A stretch of DNA of 52,854 bases. Source: Alphaproteobacteria bacterium. GTDB taxonomy: Bacteria; Pseudomonadota; Alphaproteobacteria; UBA9655. This document shows, one piece after another, positions 19,157 to 26,485 of the stretch (its first letter is position 1; each line of letters begins with the position of its first letter). The stretch is taken from assembly GCA_019748065.1 (NCBI GenBank), contig JAIEQB010000009.1, positions 1-52,854 on the forward strand, in the 5' to 3' direction. The notes under the pieces are model-generated. The model was not told the origin of the DNA, ran no database searches, and was given only the letters and a program-made list of their open reading frames with translations. The position numbers were made by a program, and so were the translations under genes.

Positions 19157-19174
19157 ATGTCGCCATGGCGACAT
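19157..19174. promoter_or_regulatory. 18-bp perfect palindrome, copy 2 (candidate parS or operator)
   Basis: Second exact copy of ATGTCGCCATGGCGACAT; here the symmetry extends to 20 bp (AATG...CATT). It lies about 780 bp before parA and 450 bp before the iteron-like repeats. Conservation of all 18 bases in a region otherwise free to drift argues for a protein-binding site. Confidence 0.6.
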
Positions 19175-19489
19175 TTTTCTTAAAAACAGAGGTGTTTTTT
19201 TGCTTAGTGTTGAACATCACTTTGATAAAAACAATGTAATGTATAAATATTACAGTGGATTAATTGTATGTTTTTATCCAAATGTATGTTTCTCCTAAGT
19301 TTTTTTTAGCATTAAAAATCATTGTGTAATTTTTGAAGTTTCATAATAGAGGGAGAAATTTTTATGCTTACTCTTAACACTTTCTTTTAATTCTACGCTT
19401 TCAGAAACATGAGTTGGTGTTGTATAGTCTGATAAATATCTTCTTTTTGATAGATTATGCACTTATCTTTTATTATTAATTGAAATATT

Positions 19490-19750
19490 AATGAATTAAT
19501 TATTATTGTAAAAAATAATATTTTTGGATTTATTAAATTATTTTTATTAATTTTATATATTTTTTATTGTTGTTGTAACAAACAACAGGAATTTCATATA
19601 AAGAATATATATAAAGGATGTTGTACCATTTCTGCGTTGGCTGTGTACCGTTTCTGCGTATCTTCAATAAATATGTGTACTGTTTCTTCGGACCTATGTG
19701 TACTGTTTCTTTGGGGATAAATTAGTTTTCCCGGGTTAATTGTGGATAAA
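19490..19750. other. Candidate replication origin (oriV)
   Basis: Three features of an iteron-type plasmid origin lie together. First, a strongly AT-rich stretch (about 19490-19570, nearly all A and T) that could melt. Second, four iteron-like repeats (19622-19714). Third, an exact DnaA box, TGTGGATAA at 19741-19749 (TTATCCACA on the minus strand). A small inverted repeat (TGTTGTT...AACAACA) lies near 19568-19590. The replication gene is the third gene of the operon that starts at 19938. The combination is seen directly; origin function is inferred. Confidence 0.72.
19622..19714 (+). repeat. Four iteron-like direct repeats
   Basis: Copies start at 19622, 19644, 19676 and 19699, each resembling TGTACYGTTTCTKCGK (16 bp). 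The first reads TGTACCATTTCTGCGT and the last TGTACTGTTTCTTTGG. The start-to-start spacings are 22, 32 and 23 bp, about two, three and two helical turns, so all copies face the same side of the DNA, as expected for binding sites of an initiator protein. Confidence 0.75.
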
Positions 19751-19791
19751 AAAGGTACCTCTAAAATTAGTGTAAGTGTTTCTTTTTAAGT

Positions 19792-19827
19792 GAGACAAAA
19801 ACATAAAAATAAGAAGTTTTTTGTCTC
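19792..19827. promoter_or_regulatory. Inverted repeat upstream of parA (candidate operator)
   Basis: GAGACAAAAA at 19792-19801 is repeated inverted as TTTTTGTCTC at 19818-19827. Two direct copies of TCATATAAAA follow at 19829 and 19849, 20 bp apart. The position 110-145 bp before the parA start suggests autoregulation of the par-rep operon. It could also act as a weak terminator, as T residues lie within the stem. Confidence 0.45.
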
Positions 19828-19937
19828 GTCATATAAAAATGTCTATCTTCATATAAAATAAAAAATTCCATTTTTTTCGTTTTCTTCTGGATGTTTTTAT
19901 GTTATGAAAAATTGTCTTTTATAAGATAGAGGAAAAA

Positions 19938-20981
19938 ATGGACGAAAAAAGAAAAGTTCCCAATCTTTTAATTCCAAGAGAAGCTTTTGTTTTTTCTCAA
20001 TCCCAAATCGGGCGGATGGCAAGAGAAAATAGAAAGATTATCAATAAAAGAGTTCATTCGCTAAGAGAAATGAAGGGAGAGAAAGCCTTACCGAAAGGAA
20101 GTAAAAAACTTGATATCGATCAAACACGAGAAGTTTTTCTAAATCTATTTATGGATATCAAGTCAGATATTAAGCATAAGGTTCATACTTTCTATAACTT
20201 TAAAGGAGGTACAGGAAAAACAACTATATGCTATCAGATTTCTACGATGTTGGCATTTATGGGATTTAAAGTTCTTACGATTGATTGTGATCCTCAAGCC
20301 CACTTAACTTCCTTACTCGGAATTCCCGAACAAGAAGATTACCCAACAATTTATGATGTGCTTGTTAACATGCGTGCTTTAAAAGAAGTGACCATCTCTG
20401 TTTTTAATGGATTAGATATTATTCCGAGTTCTCTATCATTAACACGTATTGAAAGTCCATTAAATCAAATGGTCAGGAGAGAGAATATTCTTTTAAAAAT
20501 GCTGCAGTCTGAGGATTCTAAAACTTCGCAATATGATTTTATTATGATTGATACCAATCCTGCATTCTCCGTTTTAAATCTGAACGCACTTATGGCGTGT
20601 CAGCAATTAAATGTTGTGTGTGAAACCCATCCTCTTAGTCTCTCGGGTCTCTCTCTCATGATTGAAGAGTTGCAAAGAGTTTATAAAGAGCTCCAAAAAG
20701 ATATGAATTTTGTTGTTATTCCAAATAAATATGAAGCTAAGACAGCTACATCTCAAGAAATTCTGGGAGTCTTGAGGAAAGATTATAAACAAGAAACAAT
20801 TCAAACAGTGATCCGAAAGTGTGAAGACATTAATGTTTCAACAAAACGACGATTGCCCGTTCTTTGTTTTGCAAATAAAAACTCAATTGCGATGGAAGAC
20901 ATTATTGATTTAGGGCATGAATTTATTGCCTTATCAAGAGGAAAACCTTTTGTTATTTCCGGACAAGAAGAGGCTGCATAA
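19938..20981 (+). CDS. parA: ParA-family partition ATPase
   Basis: 347 aa. The deviant Walker A motif KGGTGKTT is at residues 89-96, the Walker A' Asp lies in DCDPQ (116-120) and the Walker B-like MIDTNP is near 197-202. The 85-residue N-terminal extension, basic and helical, is typical of large plasmid ParA (type Ia) proteins that bind their own operator. ParA uses ATP-dependent DNA binding to move plasmid copies apart together with ParB, encoded 15 bp downstream. It is the first gene of a parA-parB-rep operon and lies directly after the candidate origin. GAGGAAAAA precedes the ATG. Confidence 0.93.
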   Translation: MDEKRKVPNLLIPREAFVFSQSQIGRMARENRKIINKRVHSLREMKGEKALPKGSKKLDIDQTREVFLNLFMDIKSDIKHKVHTFYNFKGGTGKTTICYQISTMLAFMGFKVLTIDCDPQAHLTSLLGIPEQEDYPTIYDVLVNMRALKEVTISVFNGLDIIPSSLSLTRIESPLNQMVRRENILLKMLQSEDSKTSQYDFIMIDTNPAFSVLNLNALMACQQLNVVCETHPLSLSGLSLMIEELQRVYKELQKDMNFVVIPNKYEAKTATSQEILGVLRKDYKQETIQTVIRKCEDINVSTKRRLPVLCFANKNSIAMEDIIDLGHEFIALSRGKPFVISGQEEAA

Positions 20982-20996
20982 AGTTAGGGGAAAAAT

Positions 20997-21866
20997 ATGA
21001 TAAAAGAGCTACCAGTTAGAGAGCCGACATCTGAGTTTTTAAGGAGGAGAAAAAACATAGAAGAGATCACAAATTTAGACAGAAAAGAATCTCTCTATAC
21101 GGAAGAATTTTATCAACGTATAGAAAATCTCCCACTTAGTAAACTTTGCTCTTATCATAGACAAGCGCGTTCATGTTTTGATGAAGATAAAATTGCAGCT
21201 CTTGCCCAAACAATTAAAGAACATGGTATTCGCCAACCACTTACAGTTATTCCTTGTGAAAAAGAACCAGGAATATTTGAAGTTATAAGTGGAGAAAGAA
21301 GAATGAGGGCTGCGAAGTTAGTTGCTTTAGAAAGAGTTCCTTGCATTGTTATCCATGATCAAAAGCAAGCAAGAGAAATTGCTCTTATAGAAAACCTTCA
21401 ACGAGAAGACTTACACCCAATTGAAGAAGGAGAAGCTTATAAAGGGCTTATTCAAGAAGGTATTTGTTTAACACAAGAAGAAGTCGCACAAAAACTAGGG
21501 GTTCCAAGATCAACAGTTATCGAAAAAATGAAATTTGCTTCTGTTCCTCAATCAATTGCAACCAGAATATTAGAAAATAACATTAAGACTCGTATTTCTT
21601 TACGTAAAATCACTACATGTAAGGATGAGAAAGAGATGCATACCTTGATTAACTATATACTTGGAAATGAAGATTCTGCTCAAATAAAAACATATATTAA
21701 TCGAACTCATACGGCTAAACTTTTAGAAATTAGGCTTTTGGGAGATCGAATTGAGGTGAGAAGAGGACGTACAGAGCATCTTAGCTCAGAACTTTTAGTT
21801 GGCCTTAAAGACACCCTCTTAGCGATTGCAGGGCAACTACCTGATAAAAAATCTGAGAGTGTTTAA
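20997..21866 (+). CDS. parB: ParB-family partition protein
   Basis: 289 aa. The N-terminal ParB/Srx-like domain has GERR at 99-102 (GERRMRAAK), the CTP-binding signature of ParB proteins, and the family motif ENLQREDLHPIEE at 132-144. A helix-turn-helix follows at about 158-180 (LTQEEVAQKLGVPRSTV). It should bind a centromere site; the two 18-bp palindromes upstream are candidates. The C-terminal dimerisation region is shorter than in chromosomal ParB. The gene starts 15 bp after parA, with AGGGG upstream. Its stop is one base before the ATG of the replication gene, so translation is probably coupled. Confidence 0.93.
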   Translation: MIKELPVREPTSEFLRRRKNIEEITNLDRKESLYTEEFYQRIENLPLSKLCSYHRQARSCFDEDKIAALAQTIKEHGIRQPLTVIPCEKEPGIFEVISGERRMRAAKLVALERVPCIVIHDQKQAREIALIENLQREDLHPIEEGEAYKGLIQEGICLTQEEVAQKLGVPRSTVIEKMKFASVPQSIATRILENNIKTRISLRKITTCKDEKEMHTLINYILGNEDSAQIKTYINRTHTAKLLEIRLLGDRIEVRRGRTEHLSSELLVGLKDTLLAIAGQLPDKKSESV

Positions 21867-21867
21867 A

Positions 21868-22788
21868 ATGGATTTGTTGAAGTCTTCATATTCTAAGCAA
21901 CTTGTGAAAAAACTTAATAGAGTTGAGGCATATCAGCAAAATTCTATTGAATTGCGGCAAACGCTAGGATTTATTGCAAAAGTTTTTGTTATTGCAAACT
22001 TACCACATCGTGAACAATTCGGAGAAAAAGAGTGGATACGTAAGAATGGTAAATATGTGCTTCGTTTATCAGCAGGAGAAAAATATGTTAATGAAAAGCT
22101 AGTTTCTGCAGGGCTTCCTTATGGTACTTATGCTCGTTTGCTTATGATGTGGTTGACAACTCAAGCCCTCAGAACAAAATCTCGAAAAGTTTTCCTCAAA
22201 AAAACTTTATCCTCTTTAATGAAAGAGCTCGATATCCAACCGACTGGTGGAAAAAAAGGAACTATTACTTATTTTAAAGAACAATTTGTTCGTCTTTGTT
22301 GTTGCCGAGTCGCTATAGATGAAGTTCAAATGGGGGAAGACCTTATTGGAACCCAATTTTTTATTGTTGAAGATAAATTTGTCAAATGGTTACAAGATCA
22401 TGAATCTAGTTTTGTTGAAGAAGATAGCTACATTATGCTGAATGAAAAATTTTATGAGTTAATTGTAAAAAGCTCTATTCCTTTTGATTTTAATGTTATT
22501 ACAGCATTAAAGCAGTCTTCAATAGCTATAGATGTGTATATCTGGCTAACTTATCGAGCTTTTACACTTAAGCAACCAACTATTATCTCTTGGAGACAAG
22601 TTCAGGAGCAGATGGGAACACAGTATTCTGATCTCAGAAATTTTATGAATAAGATGAAAAAAGTTATTCTACAGATTCGAATGTTTTATCCTGATATAAA
22701 TATTGAATATGTACATGGAGGAATGAAAATTCATCCTTCAGAAGCACATGTTATTCCTCTCAACGATCATGTAAAAGTAGCCGCTTAA
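21868..22788 (+). CDS. Plasmid replication initiator, RepA_C type
   Basis: 306 aa. The C-terminal half carries the pattern of plasmid RepA proteins (RepA_C family): IAIDVYIWLTYRAF, then ISWRQVQEQMG, then a basic helix and FYPDINIEY...GGMKIHPS. These initiators are found on many alphaproteobacterial and Rickettsiales plasmids. I prefer the ATG at 21868, one base after the parB stop, to an in-frame ATG 42 bp upstream within parB. The iterons at 19622-19714 are the likely binding sites. The parA-parB-rep order parallels that of repABC replicons, but the initiator is not RepC-like. Confidence 0.85.
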   Translation: MDLLKSSYSKQLVKKLNRVEAYQQNSIELRQTLGFIAKVFVIANLPHREQFGEKEWIRKNGKYVLRLSAGEKYVNEKLVSAGLPYGTYARLLMMWLTTQALRTKSRKVFLKKTLSSLMKELDIQPTGGKKGTITYFKEQFVRLCCCRVAIDEVQMGEDLIGTQFFIVEDKFVKWLQDHESSFVEEDSYIMLNEKFYELIVKSSIPFDFNVITALKQSSIAIDVYIWLTYRAFTLKQPTIISWRQVQEQMGTQYSDLRNFMNKMKKVILQIRMFYPDINIEYVHGGMKIHPSEAHVIPLNDHVKVAA

Positions 22789-22928
22789 TCTAAACTGCCA
22801 TCAAGAAAAAAAGAAGAAATAGGCTATCAAAATGATAACTGTTCCAAGGAAAAAATTATTCTATGTGATTTCTCATTAATTTACCAGACATAATTTTTAA
22901 TGTTTAACCTTTCTCCTATTAAGACTCT

Positions 22929-23261
22929 CTACAACATCGGAGAGTGCTGATGAGAAGGCGTAAAACCTTTTTTTGCCGTGATGTGAATTTCAAGACCGAG
23001 AGAATCAATAACAGAATGCAGAGACGTTAAGCGAGGATTCCCCTTCTTAGAAAGCATGCGATACAGACTTTCGCGATTTAAGTGACTTCTGTGCGACGTT
23101 TGAGTCACCCCTCCTCCTAAGGCATCAACGACATCCTTTAAAGCCAATGTAAACAAGGGAAGATCACCGGTCTCTAAGGCAGCATTCAAGTATTCTGCGG
23201 CTTCATTGGAATCTCGCAAGGATTCTTTTAAGTAATCCGTATATTTGATCGTTTTTCTCAT
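22929..23261 (-). CDS. Type II antitoxin, HTH (HI1420/HigA-like)
   Basis: 110-aa DNA-binding antitoxin of the addiction-module antidote family: YxxxLKESLRD at the start, EYLNAALETGD, then a helix-turn-helix around residues 60-90 (HLNRESLYRMLSKKGNP) and LHSVIDSLGLEIHITAK. It binds and neutralises the toxin encoded just upstream and represses the operon. The start overlaps the toxin stop by 4 bp (ATGA), so translation is coupled. Toxin first, antitoxin second is the usual order of this family. Confidence 0.88.
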   Translation of the reverse strand: MRKTIKYTDYLKESLRDSNEAAEYLNAALETGDLPLFTLALKDVVDALGGGVTQTSHRSHLNRESLYRMLSKKGNPRLTSLHSVIDSLGLEIHITAKKGFTPSHQHSPML

Positions 23262-23587
23262 GATAAACTCCTATAATCTTGCAGGTATTTCCTGGCTTTC
23301 TCAATATCTTTCTCTTGGGTTTTCTTGCTACCTCCCAGCAGAATAATTTTCTGAGAAGAGGTCTGCGTAAAATAAAGCCGATAACCGGCACCTTCATCGA
23401 TCCTGATTTCATACAGGCCTTTTTTAAGAGATTTCCAGTCTCCTAAATTGCCCAAGCGAATTCTGGCAAGCCTTATCTTTATTTTTGCGCGTATTGCTTC
23501 ATCCTTTAGAGACTCAATCCACTCGATAAATGGTTTCTTTCCCTTCGGATCTTGGTAAATTTCGATATCATATTGGCTTGTCTCCAT
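23258..23587 (-). CDS. Type II toxin, HigB/Gp49-like (RelE superfamily)
   Basis: 109-aa toxin of the HI1419/phage Gp49-like family within the RelE/ParE fold: YQDPKGKKPFIEWIESL at the N-terminus, a helix with many Arg and Lys, GLYEIRIDEGAGYRLYF, and a C-terminal LLGGSKKTQEKDI. These toxins mostly cleave mRNA at the ribosome. The pair lies just after the replication operon on the other strand, which suits plasmid stabilisation by post-segregational killing. The promoter and operator lie directly upstream. Confidence 0.88.
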   Translation of the reverse strand: METSQYDIEIYQDPKGKKPFIEWIESLKDEAIRAKIKIRLARIRLGNLGDWKSLKKGLYEIRIDEGAGYRLYFTQTSSQKIILLGGSKKTQEKDIEKARKYLQDYRSLS

Positions 23588-23592
23588 ACTTA

Positions 23593-23621
23593 AATGTAGC
23601 TAATAAGCTACATTTTGTCAA
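23593..23621 (-). promoter_or_regulatory. Promoter and overlapping operator of the toxin-antitoxin operon
   Basis: On the minus strand TTGACA (23621-23616) is followed after exactly 17 bases by TACATT (23598-23593), a good sigma-70 pair. A perfect 8-bp inverted repeat, AATGTAGC-taataa-GCTACATT (23593-23614), fills the spacer and covers the -10. An antitoxin bound there would block RNA polymerase. Confidence 0.75.
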
Positions 23622-23850
23622 TAAGTGTGTCGCGAAATGACAAAAATTCTTCCATCAATAGCTTTTTTTTGAAATTGTTTTTTGAGAACTTGGAATTCCT
23701 TTCAAACTTATGTAATATAATTATGTTTTAATACCCTATATAGAGCTAAGTTAAAATTACGGGTTAAATGACAATCTTTTGCTGGTTATTTGATTAATTA
23801 AAATTTGTCATATAACCGACCGTTTATGTAATTAGAAAAAAGGGGGAAAA
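23622..23850. other. Region upstream of the serine recombinase, candidate resolution site
   Basis: ATGACAA occurs at 23638-23644 and 23768-23774, and inverted (TTGTCAT) at 23805-23811. The last two form a spaced inverted repeat within 85 bp of the recombinase start. Serine resolvases often act on such a site next to their gene, but the match is short. The ribosome site before the ATG is AAAAAAGGGGGAAAA. Confidence 0.35.
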
Positions 23851-24465
23851 ATGCTTATCGGTTATATGCGAGTTTCAAAATCTGATGGGTCTCAAACAAC
23901 AGATCCGCAGCGAGACGGATTGATAGTTGCTGGTGTAAAACCAGAGCATCTTTACGAAGACATGGCCTCTGGCAAGAAAGATGATAGACCAGGATTAAAT
24001 GCATGTTTGAAAGCTCTGCGAGAGGGAGATACCCTTCTCGTTTGGAAGTTAGATCGTCTTGGCCGAAACCTTAGGCATCTCATTAATACTGTCCATGACC
24101 TAACAACCCGAGGTATTGGACTCAAAGTGTTGACGGGTCAGGGAGCTGCAATTGATACAACAACTTCAGCTGGAAAACTTGTATTTGGGATTTTTGCTTC
24201 TTTGGCAGAATTTGAAAGAGAGTTAATTTCCGAAAGAACAAAAGAAGGCCTTAAGTCTGCTAGAGCCCGAGGGCGCAAAGGGGGAAGGCCTTATAAAATG
24301 ACAGCGGCCAAATTACGACTCGCTAAAGCTGCTATGGGACAGCCAGAAACCAAAATTGGCCCTTTATGCAAAGAACTTGGAGTTACTCGCCAAACTCTCT
24401 ACCGGCATGTTTGCCCCAAAGGTACTCTCAGATCTGATGGAGAAAAATTGCTCAGAAGAATTTAA
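23851..24465 (+). CDS. Serine recombinase (resolvase/invertase family)
   Basis: 204 aa. The N-terminal catalytic domain starts YMRVSKSDGSQ with the nucleophile Ser9, followed by KLDRLGRN (about 71-78), the E-helix stretch SLAEFERELISERTKEGL (about 126-143), the RGRKGGRP hinge (149-156) and a C-terminal helix-turn-helix (CKELGVTRQTLYRHV). Length and layout are those of Tn3-type resolvases and DNA invertases. No transposase accompanies it, so on a plasmid it may resolve multimers. The 3' end overlaps a degenerate minus-strand frame. Confidence 0.9.
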   Translation: MLIGYMRVSKSDGSQTTDPQRDGLIVAGVKPEHLYEDMASGKKDDRPGLNACLKALREGDTLLVWKLDRLGRNLRHLINTVHDLTTRGIGLKVLTGQGAAIDTTTSAGKLVFGIFASLAEFERELISERTKEGLKSARARGRKGGRPYKMTAAKLRLAKAAMGQPETKIGPLCKELGVTRQTLYRHVCPKGTLRSDGEKLLRRI

Positions 24466-24620
24466 TGGATATTGTGTGTGAACAATTCCAACAAAAATCT
24501 CTCAATCTTTTCAAGAAGTTCATTTTTCTCCCATCGGAGGATGGTTTGATGAGCGCCACATCTTTGATATAATTCAGCTACTTGTTTCTTGCTTAAAATT
24601 ACTTTTTTGTTTGCTATTTT
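24462..24620 (-). pseudogene. Remnant of a small helix-turn-helix gene
   Basis: The minus strand reads KKVILSKKQVAELYQRCGAHQTILRWEKNE... (seen in pieces), an AlpA/excisionase-like helix-turn-helix pattern. The frame stays open upstream but has no ATG. The first 47 bases (24608-24561) match plus-strand 30062-30118 next to traD, where the same gene is cut short. It converges with the recombinase gene and overlaps its stop. Probably a fragment; low confidence as an expressed gene. Confidence 0.4.
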
Positions 24621-24755
24621 TAGAGTTAAATTTAAAAATGAAAAGCAGCTAAAATTAGGGAGAAGGTAGGGATTGTGCGGTAGGATAAGCTAAAAACCTT
24701 TTATTACATTGTAAAGCTGGAAAGATTTACAAAAAACAGATCAACATTTAAACTT
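24561..24755 (+). repeat. Inverted partial copy of the LysR 5' region
   Basis: This segment matches, in opposite orientation, the region around 29918-30118: the first ~28 codons of the LysR gene, its leader and the start of the small HTH frame next to traD. Matching blocks include CCAGCTTT...TAATAAAA, CCCTAATTTTAG, TTTTTAAATTTA and GAAACAAGTAGCTGAATTAT. Several substitutions show it is not recent. Confidence 0.7.
24675..24755 (+). pseudogene. LysR regulator 5' fragment
   Basis: Reads GTG CGG TAG GAT AAG CTA AAA ACC, the counterpart of the GTG CAG TGG GAT AGG start of the LysR gene at 29993. An in-frame TAG replaces Trp3. The match ends after about 27 codons, at CATTTAAAC, where a recombinase-like fragment begins. 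Confidence 0.6.
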
Positions 24756-24866
24756 GAGAGTATTCTCTCAGACCGAAAAATAGAGACCCAAATGGCTCGC
24801 CTCTACAATGTAAGTGAAGCCACAGTTTCACGCATTATGTCACAGAACAGACAATCCTTAAGGTAG
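24756..24866 (+). pseudogene. C-terminal HTH fragment of a resolvase-like protein
   Basis: An open frame without a start encodes 36 residues including LSDRKIETQMARLYNVSEAT followed by VSRIMSQNR, a pattern of the C-terminal helix-turn-helix of serine recombinases. It ends at TAG 24864-24866. It differs from the C-terminus of the intact recombinase upstream, so it comes from another member of the family. Confidence 0.45.
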
Positions 24867-24936
24867 GATTTCGCACCCTTCCAGAACGTACCCCTAGAGG
24901 TGAGGCAGTTGGTCTGACGCTTACTCAAGTATCCTG

Positions 24937-25441
24937 CCAATCAAAGAAGTCTCACACTAACGCCTCAATTTCTTCTTCTGAAGTTTCAGGAACAACAATA
25001 ATTTCTTGTTTGACTGATTTCTTTTTTAGCTTTTTTATCGTCGGTTTTGCTTCAATTTCTTGAGTTTCTGTGTAATTCATTTGTTTCTCCGGCTTCAGCA
25101 AAAAAGCCTCCACACTTGACCTCAAAGGCTTTTGATAAGTCATTTGCAGTTTTGTACACGGGTAGTCGCCGGGGAGTTTGATGTAGAACTCTAGATCTTG
25201 AAGCTGGAAAAGCTCTGTAGGCATAATGAGAGATTTTTGACGGGTGTGAACTCAAAGAGACACCATCGTGCATGTTGTTAGCACTGTAGGAGATATTTTG
25301 GGACTCAATCTCTTCTTTATCTCAAAAAACCTTTGAGATCCATATTTGAATTGAGAGTTCAGTACAGCGAAAGAAGATTTTGGTATTGAAAAGATCGAGT
25401 ATAAATTTAGCCTCTTGTCTTCCCTAGATTTTCTCCCAGAA
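24937..25441 (-). pseudogene. Broken duplicate of the traD 3' end
   Basis: About 505 bp match the 3' end of traD (30112-30615) in the same orientation, from TCAAAGAAGTCTCACAC beyond the stop up to the region coding for the Walker B-distal part of the ATPase domain. The last 90 codons are still open (MPTEL... to EEEIEALV), but a small deletion around 25250 (after GVSLS) shifts the frame and no start remains. The divergence is spread over the copy, so it is an old duplication. Together with traD it brackets the amidase-transporter-LysR block. Confidence 0.85.
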
Positions 25442-25502
25442 AATATGTGTTTGATAATCCTAAAAACCGTTGGAAAATAGCTTTTGAGAACGTTATTGAA
25501 TT

Positions 25503-26054
25503 CTAGAGGCTAACAGTGAATTCGTTCTTGGATTTTTCAAGTTTTACCCTTACTTGTTTAAGAGTAGGAAAAAATTTTTGAAGGCAAGCTAATATCACGA
25601 AATCATACTGTCCTATAGATTTAATAGTATCTTTTGGACAATAAAGATCTACTTGCTTACGCTGAGGCAAGAGTGGGCCCAATTGACATTCTGATAACTT
25701 TAAAATGAACAAAGGAGGCATTAGATTTTGAATTTCCATGCACACGTGCTTCCAAAGAGGGTCTTTAATGCTTGAAAGAGGGTTTTCTGCTTTCTTTACA
25801 AAATAATGATCCGTTGTAAAATGCCAAGGAGCTGTAAAAACAGAGAAGGCCTTTCTTCTATGAAAGCCGGTGGAAACATTTCCGGTGGGAAAGTTTATCT
25901 TTCTCGAGATTTTTATTCTTCTACAAGATGTTGATGGCATTTCTATATTTGCATTAAGCATAAGTCCTCTCATGTAGTTCTTAAAATATAACTTGCTACC
26001 CCTCCGTTTTATGCTGTACCTTATTTCAAGGCTTTGATTTTTTAGACAGTACAA
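25503..26054 (-). CDS. Hypothetical protein, possibly a remnant related to the tra-linked replication-like protein
   Basis: 183-aa frame, not firmly recognised. Its C-terminal part resembles the C-terminal region of the 494-aa protein at 49407-50891. Both have SIKDP(L/V)W followed by a helical stretch, then two beta-like segments and FP.(L/V)(K/R).(V/L)R.(K/R)L near the end. The N-terminal 70 residues are basic and unlike that protein. The start is uncertain: ATG 26054 or one near 25961. It lies between the broken traD copy and the amidase, an area of rearrangement, so it may be a truncated fragment. Confidence 0.4.
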   Translation of the reverse strand: MYCLKNQSLEIRYSIKRRGSKLYFKNYMRGLMLNANIEMPSTSCRRIKISRKINFPTGNVSTGFHRRKAFSVFTAPWHFTTDHYFVKKAENPLSSIKDPLWKHVCMEIQNLMPPLFILKLSECQLGPLLPQRKQVDLYCPKDTIKSIGQYDFVILACLQKFFPTLKQVRVKLEKSKNEFTVSL

Positions 26055-26345
26055 CCACTAAACAGCTGAAACTTGCAGAGTATTCCGGAGGCAATAAGAA
26101 CACTCTGCACTCATTTCACAACCAGCACCAACATTATTACCACTAAAAATAAACTGAAATAATTTCATGTATAATATTTATGTTATTGGGGTGCCATCGA
26201 CATTGAAAGAATTATTTTGATATGCCTAGCATCCAATTTTGGAATGCTCCCTTTTTAAAAGGAAAGTTTCACAGCTTTTTTCTTTACATTTATGGGGATA
26301 TTTGAGAGAACCTATTAATGAAAATAAGGAAATGTACTCAAAGAA
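26055..26345. other. Intergenic region upstream of the amidase
   Basis: No gene is visible. TATAAT at about 26170 is a possible -10. A partly palindromic stretch lies near 26228-26250 (CATCCAATTTTGGAATG), followed by a weak CCTTTTTAAAAGG palindrome. Nothing else stands out. Confidence 0.4.
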
Positions 26346-26446
26346 TTTCAAGTTGCCGGGCAGGCGCCCAAGGGTGAACCCGATGAGCGTATTTTAATAC
26401 GTGACAGAGGTCGAATTCCGCTGGACAACATACCCGGAACTTGAAA
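26346..26446 (+). ncRNA. Structured leader element of unknown class before the amidase gene
   Basis: TTTCAAGTTGCCGGG (26346-26360) pairs with CCCGGAACTTGAAA (26433-26446): a 14-bp closing stem with a single bulged base. Inside are three further hairpins: GGG-TGAA-CCC (about 26372-26381), CGTATT/AATACG (26388-26401) and CAGAGG...CCGCTG (about 26405-26423). The whole ends 40 bases before the amidase start. It is locally much more GC-rich than its surroundings. It could be a riboswitch-like leader, a mobile palindromic element or another RNA; I do not recognise a known class. Confidence 0.45.
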
Positions 26447-26485
26447 GGCGAAGAGTATAATAGCATCAGCTTCAGGTTTAAATAT

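Noticed and set aside
18991-19174. Standard chromosomal parS sites
   Set aside because: The palindrome shares dyad symmetry but not the TGTTTCACGTGAAACA sequence, so only a new or plasmid-specific parS can be proposed.
26346-26446. tRNA, tmRNA or hammerhead ribozyme
   Set aside because: A GGTCGAATTCC stretch resembles a T-arm and GATGAG resembles part of a hammerhead core, but stem lengths, the anticodon arm and the required GAAA segment do not fit.
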